The position numbers and the translations under genes were made by a program. This document shows, one piece after another, positions 10,055 to 19,330 of a DNA stretch of 64,000 bases; position 1 is the first letter of the stretch, and each line of letters begins with the position of its first letter. A model generated the notes under the pieces. That model did no database searches and was not told where the DNA came from. It saw nothing but the letters and a program-made list of their open reading frames with translations. This DNA comes from Gp6-AA40 sp035571515 (GTDB taxonomy: Bacteria; Acidobacteriota; Vicinamibacteria; Vicinamibacterales; UBA2999): NCBI GenBank assembly GCA_035571515.1, contig DATNCQ010000225.1, positions 12,132-76,131 of the forward strand, given 5' to 3'.

Positions 10055-10735
10055 GTGGCTGTCCGTCTCTTCATAGGGAACCTTCCCTACGGGGCATCCG
10101 AACAGGATCTCCGAGCTCACTTCAGGCCTATCGCCGAGCCGACGCATGTGGTCATGCCTGTCGACCGGGAAACCGGACGGCCGCGTGGCTTTGCATTCGT
10201 GGAGTTCGCCGAGCGGCCCGTCGCGGAGCAGGTCATCGAGAAGTTCAACGCGCAGCCGTTCATGGGGCGCAACCTGGCGGTCAGCGAGGCGCGCGCGCGC
10301 GAAGATCGTCCGCCGGGCCCGCGTCCTCCCGGTGGCGGCTTCGGCGGGCCTCGTCCAGGCGGCGGCTTCGGCGGGCCGCGGCCCGGGGGCGGCGGGTTCG
10401 GTGGACCGCGGCCCGGCGGCTTTGGTGGCGGCGGAGGCGGCGGCTTTGGCGGCCCGCGGCCGGGCGGCCCTGGCGGCGCACGCGATCGCTCCGCGAATTT
10501 TGGTCCACCCGCGCCGCCCAAGCGCCTGCGCGGCAAGAAGAGCTCCCAGCAGGAACACAAACCGCGAGGACCGATCAAGGAGCGCTCGGGCGGCCGCATC
10601 TACGCCGTGGACGACCTGGAAGACGACGATTCGGTCGAAGTCGACAACGTCGCGACGAGCGAGCCCGACGACGAAGTGGACGAGAAGAAGGCGGACGCAG
10701 ATACCGATACGGAAGAAACCGATACGGAAGAATAA
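10055..10735 (+). CDS. RRM RNA-binding protein with Gly-rich and acidic tail
   Basis: 226 residues from a GTG at 10055 with AAAAGG upstream. The N-terminal RRM (about residues 1-80) has RNP2 as LFIGNLP and RNP1 as RGFAFVEF. It is followed by ~60 residues of GGGFGGPRPGG-type repeats, a short basic stretch (RLRGKKSSQQEHKPRG) and a strongly acidic tail of Asp/Glu/Thr ending DTEETDTEE. Single-RRM glycine-rich proteins in cyanobacteria and other bacteria are cold-induced RNA chaperones. The repeat region plus the acidic tail is longer than in the typical short Rbp proteins and suggests a disordered, possibly condensate-forming C-terminus; that is inference. Confidence 0.9.
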   Translation: MAVRLFIGNLPYGASEQDLRAHFRPIAEPTHVVMPVDRETGRPRGFAFVEFAERPVAEQVIEKFNAQPFMGRNLAVSEARAREDRPPGPRPPGGGFGGPRPGGGFGGPRPGGGGFGGPRPGGFGGGGGGGFGGPRPGGPGGARDRSANFGPPAPPKRLRGKKSSQQEHKPRGPIKERSGGRIYAVDDLEDDDSVEVDNVATSEPDDEVDEKKADADTDTEETDTEE

Positions 10736-10738
10736 GGA

Positions 10739-11488
10739 TTACAGCACTCGCCGGTAATCGAACCAGTCGAGCGCGAAGTTGATCGTCAGCTTCCTGAAGA
10801 GCAGCGCCCGTCCTTCCCCATTGAACCGAATCGACACCGGCAGCCAGAGGTTGGCGTCGATCGGTTGCCGCCGCACGGTCACGGTGGCCCCCTCGTTCAA
10901 TCGTCCGAGCACGCCGTAGCCGAACGAGAGATCGTCGATTGCGGTCGCGGTCACCCTCGCCACCTCCCTCGCCTGCTCGTCGATCCAGATCTGGCCGGCG
11001 AAGCCGCGCGCGAGCCGGCCCTCGCGCGTCCGCGGCTTCGCGTCGCGCTTCGGCGTGAACGTGACGACGATGGTGTCGCGGCCGTCGAGCACGTCGCGGC
11101 GGGCGATCGCCACGTCCAGCATCGCCGCGACGTCCTCGACCACCGATCTGCCGCGCTCGGAGCGGCGCACCTCGCGCCGTGTGGGCACGCTGTCGGGGAC
11201 CGGCTTGCCGTCACGTTCGAGCAACTGCCGGGTAATCGCCGCGCCTCCCTCGATCGGCATCACGCCGATGACGCGCGTGTTGCCGGTGCCGAGACGCCCG
11301 AACGGATTGAAGTCGAGGTCCGTGCGCCGCTCCTTGTAGGCGAAACGGTTCTGTTCGTCCTGGGACCGCGCGAGGTTGGCGCGAACGGCGTCGAAGAACG
11401 GCTGCGGATCGGGAAGTGGACGCGAGTCCCTCGGGGTTGCGGCCTGGAGCAGCAGCGCGGCGGCGACCGTGCGCGCCGCGAACGTCAT
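10739..11488 (-). CDS. Exported hypothetical protein
   Basis: 249 residues. The signal peptide MTFAARTVAAALLLQAATP sets the start at 11488, where the ATG overlaps the TGA of the upstream aminotransferase (ATGA). The rest is beta-rich, with repeated strands such as DTIVVTFTPKRDAK, AGQIWIDEQAREVARVTATA and NLWLPVSIRFNGEGRALLFRKLTINF. This resembles LolA/LolB-like or outer-membrane lipoprotein-sorting folds that bind acyl chains, and matches a common type of acidobacterial periplasmic hypothetical protein. No catalytic residues can be named. It is translationally coupled to the aminotransferase and convergent with the RRM gene. Confidence 0.75.
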   Translation of the reverse strand: MTFAARTVAAALLLQAATPRDSRPLPDPQPFFDAVRANLARSQDEQNRFAYKERRTDLDFNPFGRLGTGNTRVIGVMPIEGGAAITRQLLERDGKPVPDSVPTRREVRRSERGRSVVEDVAAMLDVAIARRDVLDGRDTIVVTFTPKRDAKPRTREGRLARGFAGQIWIDEQAREVARVTATAIDDLSFGYGVLGRLNEGATVTVRRQPIDANLWLPVSIRFNGEGRALLFRKLTINFALDWFDYRRVL

Positions 11489-12636
11489 ACCTTGACGAGG
11501 CGCTCCGCGGCACGCTCGAGCGTCTCGTCGCGCTTGGCGAAACAGAGCCGCAGCAACGGCCCCGATTGCACGCCGCTGAGGAAAGACGAGGGCGGAATGG
11601 AGGCGACGCCATGCTCCTCGAGCAGCCACATCGCCACCTCGGTGTCGGGCCGTGACGTGATCGCCGAGTAGTCGACCATCTGGTAGAACGTGCCGCGGCA
11701 CGGCAGCGGACGGAACCGGGAGCCGGCGATCAGCGAGAGAAACAGGTCGCGCTTGCGCTGATAGAACTCGGCGACGCTGCGCCGCTCGGGGTCGGCGCGC
11801 AGCATCTCGGCGTAAGCCATCTGGATCGCGCCGTTGACGGCGAAGGTGACCCACTGGTGGATGCTCTGCACTTCGGCGCTCAACGCTTTCGGCGCCGCGG
11901 CCCATCCCACTTTCCAGCCCGTGGTGGTAAACGTCTTCGCGAACGAACCGATGACGATCGCCCGTTCGGCGATCGCCGGGTCGCGCGACAGGCTCTCGTG
12001 GCGCGCGCCGTCGAAGACGATGTGCTCGTAGGCTTCGTCGGAGACGACGAACGCGTCGGTGTGCTCGAGCAGCCGCGCCAACTCGCGCAGGTCGTCGGCC
12101 GAGAGCGTCATGCCGGTCGGGTTGTGCGGCGAGTTCAGCACGATGGCGCGCGTGCGGGGAGTGATCGCGCGCCGCGCCGCGTCCCAGTCGATCTGGTAGT
12201 CGGGCGGGTGAAGCGTGACGAACGTCGGCGTGCCGCCACTCAGCTGGATGGCGGGAACGTACGAATCGTAGGCGGGCTGGAACAGCAGCACCTCGTCGCC
12301 CGGATGCACGAGCGCGGTGAGCGCCGCGAACAGCGCTTCGGTCGCGCCCGAGGTGACGGTGATCTCGGTGACGGGATCGTACTTGTGCCCGTAGAGGCGC
12401 TCGATCTTCATCGCCAGCGCCTCGCGCAGCGGGATGACGCCGGGCATCGGGGCGTACTGGTTGTAGCCCTCGCGCATGTAGCGGGTGACGGCGTCGATCA
12501 GCTCCGGCGCGCAGTTGAAGTCCGGAAACCCCTGCGACAGGTTGATCGCGCCGTGCTCCAGCGCGAGCCGCGACATCGTCGTGAAGATCGTCACGCCGGT
12601 GCCGGGCAATTTCGAGCGCATGGACACAGTGCGCAT
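11485..12636 (-). CDS. Class I/II PLP-dependent aminotransferase, YbdL/methionine aminotransferase type
   Basis: 383 residues. The N-terminal KLPGTGVTIFTTMSRLALEHGAINLSQGFPDF and YNQYAPMPGVIPLREAL are the signature of the YbdL/kynurenine aminotransferase subgroup, which favours methionine, phenylalanine and similar substrates. The PLP lysine is in SFAKTFTTTGWKVGW, and NSPHNPTG carries the conserved Asn. It may start at 12636 or at the second Met, 12621. A methionine-related role would fit the nearby ahcY and distant metH, but substrate is not readable from sequence. Its stop overlaps the next gene by 4 bases. Confidence 0.88.
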   Translation of the reverse strand: MRTVSMRSKLPGTGVTIFTTMSRLALEHGAINLSQGFPDFNCAPELIDAVTRYMREGYNQYAPMPGVIPLREALAMKIERLYGHKYDPVTEITVTSGATEALFAALTALVHPGDEVLLFQPAYDSYVPAIQLSGGTPTFVTLHPPDYQIDWDAARRAITPRTRAIVLNSPHNPTGMTLSADDLRELARLLEHTDAFVVSDEAYEHIVFDGARHESLSRDPAIAERAIVIGSFAKTFTTTGWKVGWAAAPKALSAEVQSIHQWVTFAVNGAIQMAYAEMLRADPERRSVAEFYQRKRDLFLSLIAGSRFRPLPCRGTFYQMVDYSAITSRPDTEVAMWLLEEHGVASIPPSSFLSGVQSGPLLRLCFAKRDETLERAAERLVKV

Positions 12637-12663
12637 GGCGGGTATTAGGTTACAGGCAGTTGC

Positions 12664-12909
12664 TTACTCGACAAACTCCGCTGGCCGGAGGGCCAGCACG
12701 GAATACTTGTTGCGCAGCGTGACGACGCGATCGAGATAGGTATGTTTGGGAAACTCGCCGCGCAGCAGGCGGTCGCGCAGCTGGCGAATCTCGTAGCGAT
12801 AGAGGTCGTTCACGAACTCGCGCACGAGCTCCGGCCGCGTGGTCGGATGCGGCCGGATGCCGTGCGTTTCCAGACGCGCGAGCACGTCCGATCTGTAACG
12901 GTAGGTCAC
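12664..12909 (-). CDS. Small conserved hypothetical protein
   Basis: 81 residues from a GTG at 12909 (VTYRYRSDVLARLETHGI). An upstream ATG at 12975 would add residues encoded by the palindrome and 7-mer array and is not credible. The protein is basic and probably helical, with the conserved-looking block PELVREFVNDLYRYEIRQLRDRLLRGEFPK. Similar short proteins occur in other acidobacteria. No function known to me. It sits between ahcY and the aminotransferase on the same strand. Confidence 0.65.
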   Translation of the reverse strand: MTYRYRSDVLARLETHGIRPHPTTRPELVREFVNDLYRYEIRQLRDRLLRGEFPKHTYLDRVVTLRNKYSVLALRPAEFVE

Positions 12910-12931
12910 CGAGTCGAAGGCCCGACGCGGA

Positions 12932-12951
12932 GGCGGACCTGAAGGTCCGCC
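12932..12951. repeat. GGCGGACCTGAAGGTCCGCC palindrome
   Basis: A 20-base palindrome with 9-base arms around GA, followed by TCTAC. It lies in the gap downstream of ahcY, next to the 7-mer array at 12957. The identical core recurs at 43446 and 46537, and a longer version at 25685, so it is a dispersed element. Confidence 0.85.
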
Positions 12952-12956
12952 TCTAC

Positions 12957-13000
12957 GCCAACCGCCAACCACCAACCACTAACCACCAACCAGCAACCAG

Positions 13001-13003
<3 letters not shown>
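12957..13003. repeat. CCAACCA 7-mer array at the ahcY stop codon
   Basis: Six tandem units of CCAACCA with single changes (CCAACCG, CTAACCA, GCAACCA) end at the TAG stop of ahcY. AhcY keeps its canonical HYRY C-terminus, so here the array begins exactly after the coding sequence. Confidence 0.85.
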
Positions 13004-14503
<1,500 letters not shown>

Positions 14504-14516
14504 CTATTTCTCCTCC

Positions 14517-14540
14517 GGGCCGCCTGAAGCGGGCCCCTAC
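14517..14540. repeat. Palindromic GGGCCGCCTGAAGCGGGCCC element
   Basis: An imperfect inverted repeat ending in CCTAC that lies between the ArsR/methyltransferase stop and the ahcY Shine-Dalgarno (GGAGGAGAAA). It is the same family as 49845 and 29653. A hairpin here would precede the ahcY ribosome-binding site. Confidence 0.65.
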
Positions 14541-14550
14541 GTACGCATCG

Positions 14551-15483
14551 TTATGCGCGTGTTGCAATAGCCGCGAAGAGCGCCGGACCCTTCGCCGCGG
14601 GATCGACCGGCAGGGCACGCACGCGCGCGTCCGCAAATCCTGCGGCGGTCAGAAACTTCACGATCTGCTTGTCCGAGAACCCGAGCCACACGTGGCCCAT
14701 CTGCTGCTGATACTCCTGGTGGTGATGCGGCAGCATGTCGACGACGAGAAGCTTGGCGCCGGGACGGCAGACGCGCGCCACCTCCGCCAGCGTGCGCGCC
14801 GGGTCCGGCGAGTAATGCAGCACGAGCGACAGCAGCGCCGCATCGAGCTCGCCGTCCTTGATCGGGAGCGTCTCGAGCTCGCCGCGGCGGATATCGACGT
14901 TGCGGAAGTCGGCCAGGCGCGTACGCGCGGCGTCGAGCATCTCGGTCGATCCGTCGACCGCGATGACGCGCCGCACGTAGGGCGCAACGGTCTCCGTCAG
15001 CTGCCCGGTGCCGCATCCGAGGTCGCCGACGGTCAGCGCCGGATCGATCAGGCCGAGCACCGCCCACAGATAGAAGGTGTCGCCGAACAGGCCCTCGCGC
15101 AGCCGGTCCCACTTGCCGGCCGCGGTGGCGAAGAACGCCTGCGACTTGACGCGGCGGCGCTCGAGGACGCCGCGAAGCCGCCGCTCGTCGTGGGCCGCCG
15201 CCGTCGTCGACGCGACCTGTTCGCGGATGAGCGGCCAGAGGCGGCTGGCCGCGGAGTCCAGATCGTCGAGCGGCATCGTGTAGAAGCGGCTCGTCGCATC
15301 GCGGCGCGACGTGATCCAGTTGTCGTCGGCCAGTGTCTTGAGGTGCCGGCTGACGCTCGATTGCGGCATCTGCAGCACGGAGCAGAGCTCCGAGACGGTC
15401 AGTTCGTGCCGTTCGAGCATGAGCAGCATGCGGCAGCGCGTCGGGTCCGACAACGCCGACATGTGCTCGAGAATTTCAACCAT
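14551..15483 (-). CDS. ArsR-family HTH regulator fused to SAM-dependent methyltransferase, upstream of ahcY
   Basis: 310 residues. Residues ~1-75 are a winged HTH of ArsR type (LSDPTRCRMLLMLERHELTVSELCSVLQMPQSSVSRHLKTL). The paired metal-binding cysteines of arsenic or zinc sensors are absent. Residues ~115-310 are a class I methyltransferase with motif I VGDLGCGTG at 152-160, acidic motif II in VIAVDGSTEML and LSLVLHYSPDPARTLAEVARVCRPGAKLLVVD. Fusions of this build include SahR-type regulators of methionine metabolism in proteobacteria, which respond to SAH; that assignment here is inference. A 16-base inverted repeat overlaps the start codon, suggesting autoregulation. It probably senses SAM or SAH and controls ahcY. 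A true methyltransferase with a regulatory head is the alternative. Confidence 0.88.
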   Translation of the reverse strand: MVEILEHMSALSDPTRCRMLLMLERHELTVSELCSVLQMPQSSVSRHLKTLADDNWITSRRDATSRFYTMPLDDLDSAASRLWPLIREQVASTTAAAHDERRLRGVLERRRVKSQAFFATAAGKWDRLREGLFGDTFYLWAVLGLIDPALTVGDLGCGTGQLTETVAPYVRRVIAVDGSTEMLDAARTRLADFRNVDIRRGELETLPIKDGELDAALLSLVLHYSPDPARTLAEVARVCRPGAKLLVVDMLPHHHQEYQQQMGHVWLGFSDKQIVKFLTAAGFADARVRALPVDPAAKGPALFAAIATRA

Positions 15484-15497
15484 CCGTTAATCCGGAT
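15482..15497. promoter_or_regulatory. Putative ArsR/methyltransferase operator (5-6-5 inverted repeat)
   Basis: ATCCGTTAATCCGGAT is an inverted repeat with ATCCG/CGGAT arms and a 6-base spacer. It overlaps the start codon of the ArsR/methyltransferase gene. It has the same ATC...GAT ends and geometry as the repeat upstream of the second fusion at 29740. A -10/-35 pair could not be placed with confidence. Confidence 0.5.
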
Positions 15498-15584
15498 GGA
15501 TGATACCACAGGTAGCAAGTCCCGGCGCCTAGGCCCCTCCCGGTGCCACCTGCCCCTGAAACGATTACGACCAGCGGGAGACGT

Positions 15585-17429
15585 TTACCCCAGGTCCTGT
15601 TCGAGACGTCCGACCAGCGTGTCGAGCTCCGCGGATACGGCTCTCACCGTATCCGGTTGACTGAGATCGACGCCGGCGCGCGCGAGCAGGTTCATCGGGT
15701 AGTCGCTGCCGCCCGCCTTCAACAGCGTGAGATAGCGGTTGACCGCGTCGTCCCGCTGCCCCTGGTCCGACGATCGGATGCCCTGCATGAGCCGCGCGGT
15801 CGACGCGAAGCAGGTCGCGTACTGATAGACGTAGTACGGCGTGCTGAAGAAGTGCGGGATGCGTGCCCACGTCACGCGCGAGACCTCTTCCCTGTCGATC
15901 ACGTCGCCGTAGTAGGCGTCGAGCAGCGACGAGTAGATCGCATTGAGCGCGTCGGCGGTGACCGGCTGGTCCTGCTCGACGAGGCGATGCGCCTGCAGCT
16001 CGTAATCGGCGAACATGACCTGCGTGTAGAACGTGCTGGCGATGCTGTCGATGGCGTGCTGCAGCAGCACGACGCGCTCGTCGCGGCTGCGCGCGCGCTC
16101 GAGCATCAGGTCGAGGAAGAGCGCCTCGTTGAGCGTCGACGGCACTTCCGCCACGAAGATCGTGTAGCCCGCATAGACGAACGGCTGCGTCTGGTGCGAC
16201 AGCAGCGTGTGCATCGAGTGGCCCATCTCGTGCGCGAGCGTGAAGACCGCATCGAGCGTCTCGTTGTAATTGAGCAGCATGTACGGATGGGCGCCGTAGA
16301 CGGGCGCCGAGTAGGCCCCGCTCCGCTTGCCGCTGTTCTCGAACACGTCGATCCAGCGGCCGTCGAACGCGCGCTTCACGTGCTGCTGGTACGTCGCGCC
16401 GAGCGGCGAGACCGAATCGACGATCCAGGCCCCGACGTCGTCGTAGGGGTACTTCACCGTGTGCTCCACGAGCGGCACGAACACGTCGAAGAGGCGATAG
16501 GTGGACAACCCGAGGACGCGGCGGCGGAGCCGGTGGTAGCGCCGCAGCGGCGCGACGCCCTCCTTCGTCACCGCGATCAGGTTCTCGACCACCGACGTCG
16601 GGATGTTGTTGCCGTGCAGCGCCCCGTCCAGCGTCGTCTTGTAGCCGCGCGCGCGGGCATGGAACCAGTCGCGCTGCAGGACGCCGTTGTAGAGCGCGGC
16701 GTAGGTGTTCTGGTTGTCCGCGAACGTCTGGTGGAACGTCCGGTAGGCGTTCGCGCGGTCGTCCTGGTTGCGATTGGTCTCGAGCAGCGCGCGATACTGG
16801 CCGTAGGTCAGCGTCACCTTGCTGCCGCTGGTCAGGGTGATCGACGGGTACTTGACGTCCGCCGTGGTCAACGCCGCGTAGCTGTCGTACGGCACGCTGT
16901 TGAAGCGCCCGGCGAACGACATCAGCCGCTCGCCCTGCTCGTCGAGCACGTGCTCCTGCTCGTGGAACAGGCTTTCGATGGCAAAGCGATAGAGGGCCAG
17001 GTCCGTGTTCGCGTCGAACCAGCCGCGAACCGTCTCGATCGGAATCGACAGCACTTCCGGGTTGAACCAGGAGCTCGCCTGCTGCTGCTTGGCGAACAGG
17101 ATCTGCACCTGCTGCCGGCGCGCATTGATCTCGTTGTTCCGCTGGTCCTCGTCGTAGTGGAGCGACGCGTAGTACCAGACCCGATAGCTGAGCGCGCCCA
17201 TCTCGTCCATCGCCCTGAAGGCGGCGACCAGCTGCTCCGGCCCTGTGGCGAGCGTGCCCTGAAAGGAGGAGAACGCCGCAATGGCCGCGTCCAGCTGCTT
17301 ATAGCCCGCCTGCCACTCCTCCCAGCTCTGGCAGATCGACGTCAGGTCCCACTGGTAGCGGGGCGGGATCGCGTCGCGCGTCGGAAGGGAGCCCGGCTCA
17401 GGTCGGAAGGTGTCCAGCGTCGGCATCAT
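15585..17429 (-). CDS. pepF: Oligoendopeptidase F (M3 family)
   Basis: A 614-residue zinc metallopeptidase that cleaves short peptides in the cytoplasm. The zinc motif is HEMGHSMH, within VFTLAHEMGHSMHTLLSH, with the third ligand in STLNEALFLDLML. The long helical N-terminal half and the C-terminal YYVYQYATCFASTARL are typical of PepF of ~600 residues. No signal peptide is seen. The start at 17429 has a second Met right after it, which could be used instead. It lies downstream of thrC on the same strand across an octamer repeat array. Confidence 0.93.
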   Translation of the reverse strand: MMPTLDTFRPEPGSLPTRDAIPPRYQWDLTSICQSWEEWQAGYKQLDAAIAAFSSFQGTLATGPEQLVAAFRAMDEMGALSYRVWYYASLHYDEDQRNNEINARRQQVQILFAKQQQASSWFNPEVLSIPIETVRGWFDANTDLALYRFAIESLFHEQEHVLDEQGERLMSFAGRFNSVPYDSYAALTTADVKYPSITLTSGSKVTLTYGQYRALLETNRNQDDRANAYRTFHQTFADNQNTYAALYNGVLQRDWFHARARGYKTTLDGALHGNNIPTSVVENLIAVTKEGVAPLRRYHRLRRRVLGLSTYRLFDVFVPLVEHTVKYPYDDVGAWIVDSVSPLGATYQQHVKRAFDGRWIDVFENSGKRSGAYSAPVYGAHPYMLLNYNETLDAVFTLAHEMGHSMHTLLSHQTQPFVYAGYTIFVAEVPSTLNEALFLDLMLERARSRDERVVLLQHAIDSIASTFYTQVMFADYELQAHRLVEQDQPVTADALNAIYSSLLDAYYGDVIDREEVSRVTWARIPHFFSTPYYVYQYATCFASTARLMQGIRSSDQGQRDDAVNRYLTLLKAGGSDYPMNLLARAGVDLSQPDTVRAVSAELDTLVGRLEQDLG

Positions 17430-17448
17430 CGGATCTTACGGTGGCGAG

Positions 17449-17521
17449 AGGAAAAGTGGAAAAGTGGAAGAAGTGGAAAAGTGGAAAAGTAAGTTGAAAG
17501 TGCGAAGTGAAAAGTTGAAGT
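17449..17521. repeat. GGAAAAGT octamer-type array between thrC and pepF
   Basis: Tandem units of GGAAAAGT (with one GGAAGAAGT) followed by more diverged AAGTTGAA and AAGTGCG units fill the whole 94-base gap. One end abuts the thrC stop codon. This is the most A-rich segment of the neighbourhood and stands out in base composition. Confidence 0.8.
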
Positions 17522-17523
17522 CC

Positions 17524-18819
17524 CTATCTGGACTGTGCGAGAAGGAGGCTCTTGAGCGCCGGATAGTCGACGGCCAGCCGCTCGGCATGACGCGGCCGCT
17601 TGATGGCGTCCGCGAGCACTGGCGGCAGCGGGATGGACTTGCCGATCGCGGGTTCGACCACCTCGCGGAACTTCGCCGGGTGAGCGGTGGCGAGGAACAC
17701 GCCTCGCTCCCCCGCCGAGAGCGACTGGCGCAGGCCCAGCCACGCGATGGCGCCGTGCGGATCGAGCAGGTAGCCGTGCCGCCGATAGACATCGCCGATC
17801 TCCGCCACGACCGCGGCATCGTCGAACGCGGCGCCGGCGATGTCGCAGCGGAGCGACTCGAAGCTGTCGCCGTACATCGCGCGCATCCGCTCGAAATTGC
17901 TCGGCGCGCCGACGTCCATGGCATTGGCCACCGTGCGCACGGACGCGCGTGGCTTGTACTCGCCGGTGCGGAGGTATTCGGGGACGACGTCGTTGACGTT
18001 GGTGGCCGCGACGAACCGCTTCACCGGCAACCCGATCCTCTTCGCTATGAGTCCGGCGGTGAGGTTGCCGAAATTGCCGCTGGGGACCGACACCACCGGA
18101 CCGCCGTCAGGCGGACCGACGCTCGCGACGACGAAATAATAAAAAGCCTGCGGCAGCAGCCGGCCCAGGTTGATCGAATTCGCGGGCGTCAGCCACACAT
18201 GTGACCGCAGGTCGTCGTCAGCAAACGCCTGCTTGACCAGCCGCTGGCAATCGTCGAACGTCCCGTGCACCGCCACCGCGGCGATGTTGTCGCCGAGCGA
18301 GGCCATCTGCGCTTCCTGGACGTCGGTGACCTTCCCCTCGGGATACAGCACGACGACGCGCGTGTCGGGGACGCCGTGAAAAGCCTGGGCTACGGCGCTG
18401 CCGGTGTCGCCCGACGTGGCGACCAGGATCGTCAGCGGCGTCCCGTCGGTGAAGTGATGAAGGAGCCGCGCCTGCGTCCGCGCGCCGACGTCCTTGAAGG
18501 CCAGCGTCGGGCCGTGAAAGAGCTCCAGCGCCCAGATGCTGTCGGTCACCTGGACGAGCGGAATCGGGAAATCGAGCGCGTCGCGCACCAGCGCGCGCAT
18601 GGCGTCGGCCGTGATCTCGTCCCGCAGCAGGTGCGAACCGACGATGGTGCCGATTTCGACGATGTCGCCGTTGGCCGCGTGGATGGCATCCAGCTGCCCG
18701 GGCGAGAGCGGGTCGAGCCGCTCGGGCATATAGAGGCCCCCGTCAGGCGCGGTGCCGGCAAACAGCGCGTCGATGAACGGCACCGCGGGCGAGGCGCCGC
18801 GGCTGCTGACCCACCTCAT
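17524..18819 (-). CDS. thrC: Threonine synthase
   Basis: A 431-residue PLP enzyme converting O-phosphohomoserine to threonine. Recognisable are the N-terminal PFIDALFAGTAPDGGLYMPE, the PLP lysine in HGPTLAFKDVGART, the phosphate-binding ILVATSGDTGSAVAQAF and VSVPSGNFGNLTAGLIAKRIGLPV. The length fits the ~430-residue (E. coli-like) subclass. The start at 18819 overlaps the stop of the upstream thioesterase by 4 bases (ATGA). No other threonine-pathway gene is next to it. Confidence 0.95.
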   Translation of the reverse strand: MRWVSSRGASPAVPFIDALFAGTAPDGGLYMPERLDPLSPGQLDAIHAANGDIVEIGTIVGSHLLRDEITADAMRALVRDALDFPIPLVQVTDSIWALELFHGPTLAFKDVGARTQARLLHHFTDGTPLTILVATSGDTGSAVAQAFHGVPDTRVVVLYPEGKVTDVQEAQMASLGDNIAAVAVHGTFDDCQRLVKQAFADDDLRSHVWLTPANSINLGRLLPQAFYYFVVASVGPPDGGPVVSVPSGNFGNLTAGLIAKRIGLPVKRFVAATNVNDVVPEYLRTGEYKPRASVRTVANAMDVGAPSNFERMRAMYGDSFESLRCDIAGAAFDDAAVVAEIGDVYRRHGYLLDPHGAIAWLGLRQSLSAGERGVFLATAHPAKFREVVEPAIGKSIPLPPVLADAIKRPRHAERLAVDYPALKSLLLAQSR

Positions 18820-19226
18820 GCCTTCACGGGCTCCTGGCGGATCGGCACCGGGCGTCCTTCCGCATCGACCGCGACGAGGATCACTTCGGCCTCGGTGACC
18901 TTGACCTTCTCACCGCGCCCGATTCCGCGCTTGGCGGCGTCCCAGCCCCACCGCTCGGCCTCGACCTCGACGCGGATCGTCACCGACGTGCGTCCGACCC
19001 GTACCAGCGACGGAAAAAAGCTGACGAGGTCGCCCGTATACACGGGCTCGTGGAACTCGACCTCGCGCATCGCCTTCGTGACGTAGAGATGCGGAGCGAC
19101 CTTGAACGCTTCGACGCCCGACGCGAGGTCGATGTTCGAGAGGATCACGCCGCCGAAGATCGTGCCGTGCGCGTTGGTGTCCTTCGGCATCATGACGACC
19201 TTGATCGCGGGCATGCGGTCGCTCAT
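18816..19226 (-). CDS. Hotdog-fold acyl-CoA thioesterase (YciA/BFIT type)
   Basis: 136 residues. The start at 19226 (MSDRMPAIKVVMMPKDTNAHGTIFGG) matches family N-termini; the longer frame to 19283 would run into the speA promoter region. The hotdog core includes the DTNAHGTIFGGVILSNIDLA block with the catalytic Asp/Asn region, and FHEPVYTGDLVSFFPSLVRVGRTSVTIRVEVEAER. Such enzymes hydrolyse acyl-CoA esters. It is translationally coupled to thrC by a 4-base overlap, an unusual partnership that may only be incidental. Divergent from speA. Confidence 0.88.
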   Translation of the reverse strand: MSDRMPAIKVVMMPKDTNAHGTIFGGVILSNIDLASGVEAFKVAPHLYVTKAMREVEFHEPVYTGDLVSFFPSLVRVGRTSVTIRVEVEAERWGWDAAKRGIGRGEKVKVTEAEVILVAVDAEGRPVPIRQEPVKA

Positions 19227-19330
19227 CACGTGAGCATAAGTGTGGACGCTGCCGCGCTCCAAGAAATTTGCGCACGTGACCAAATAGTTACGATCAGATT
19301 GAGCGAAAAGCGTTTATCATCAACTGCCAG

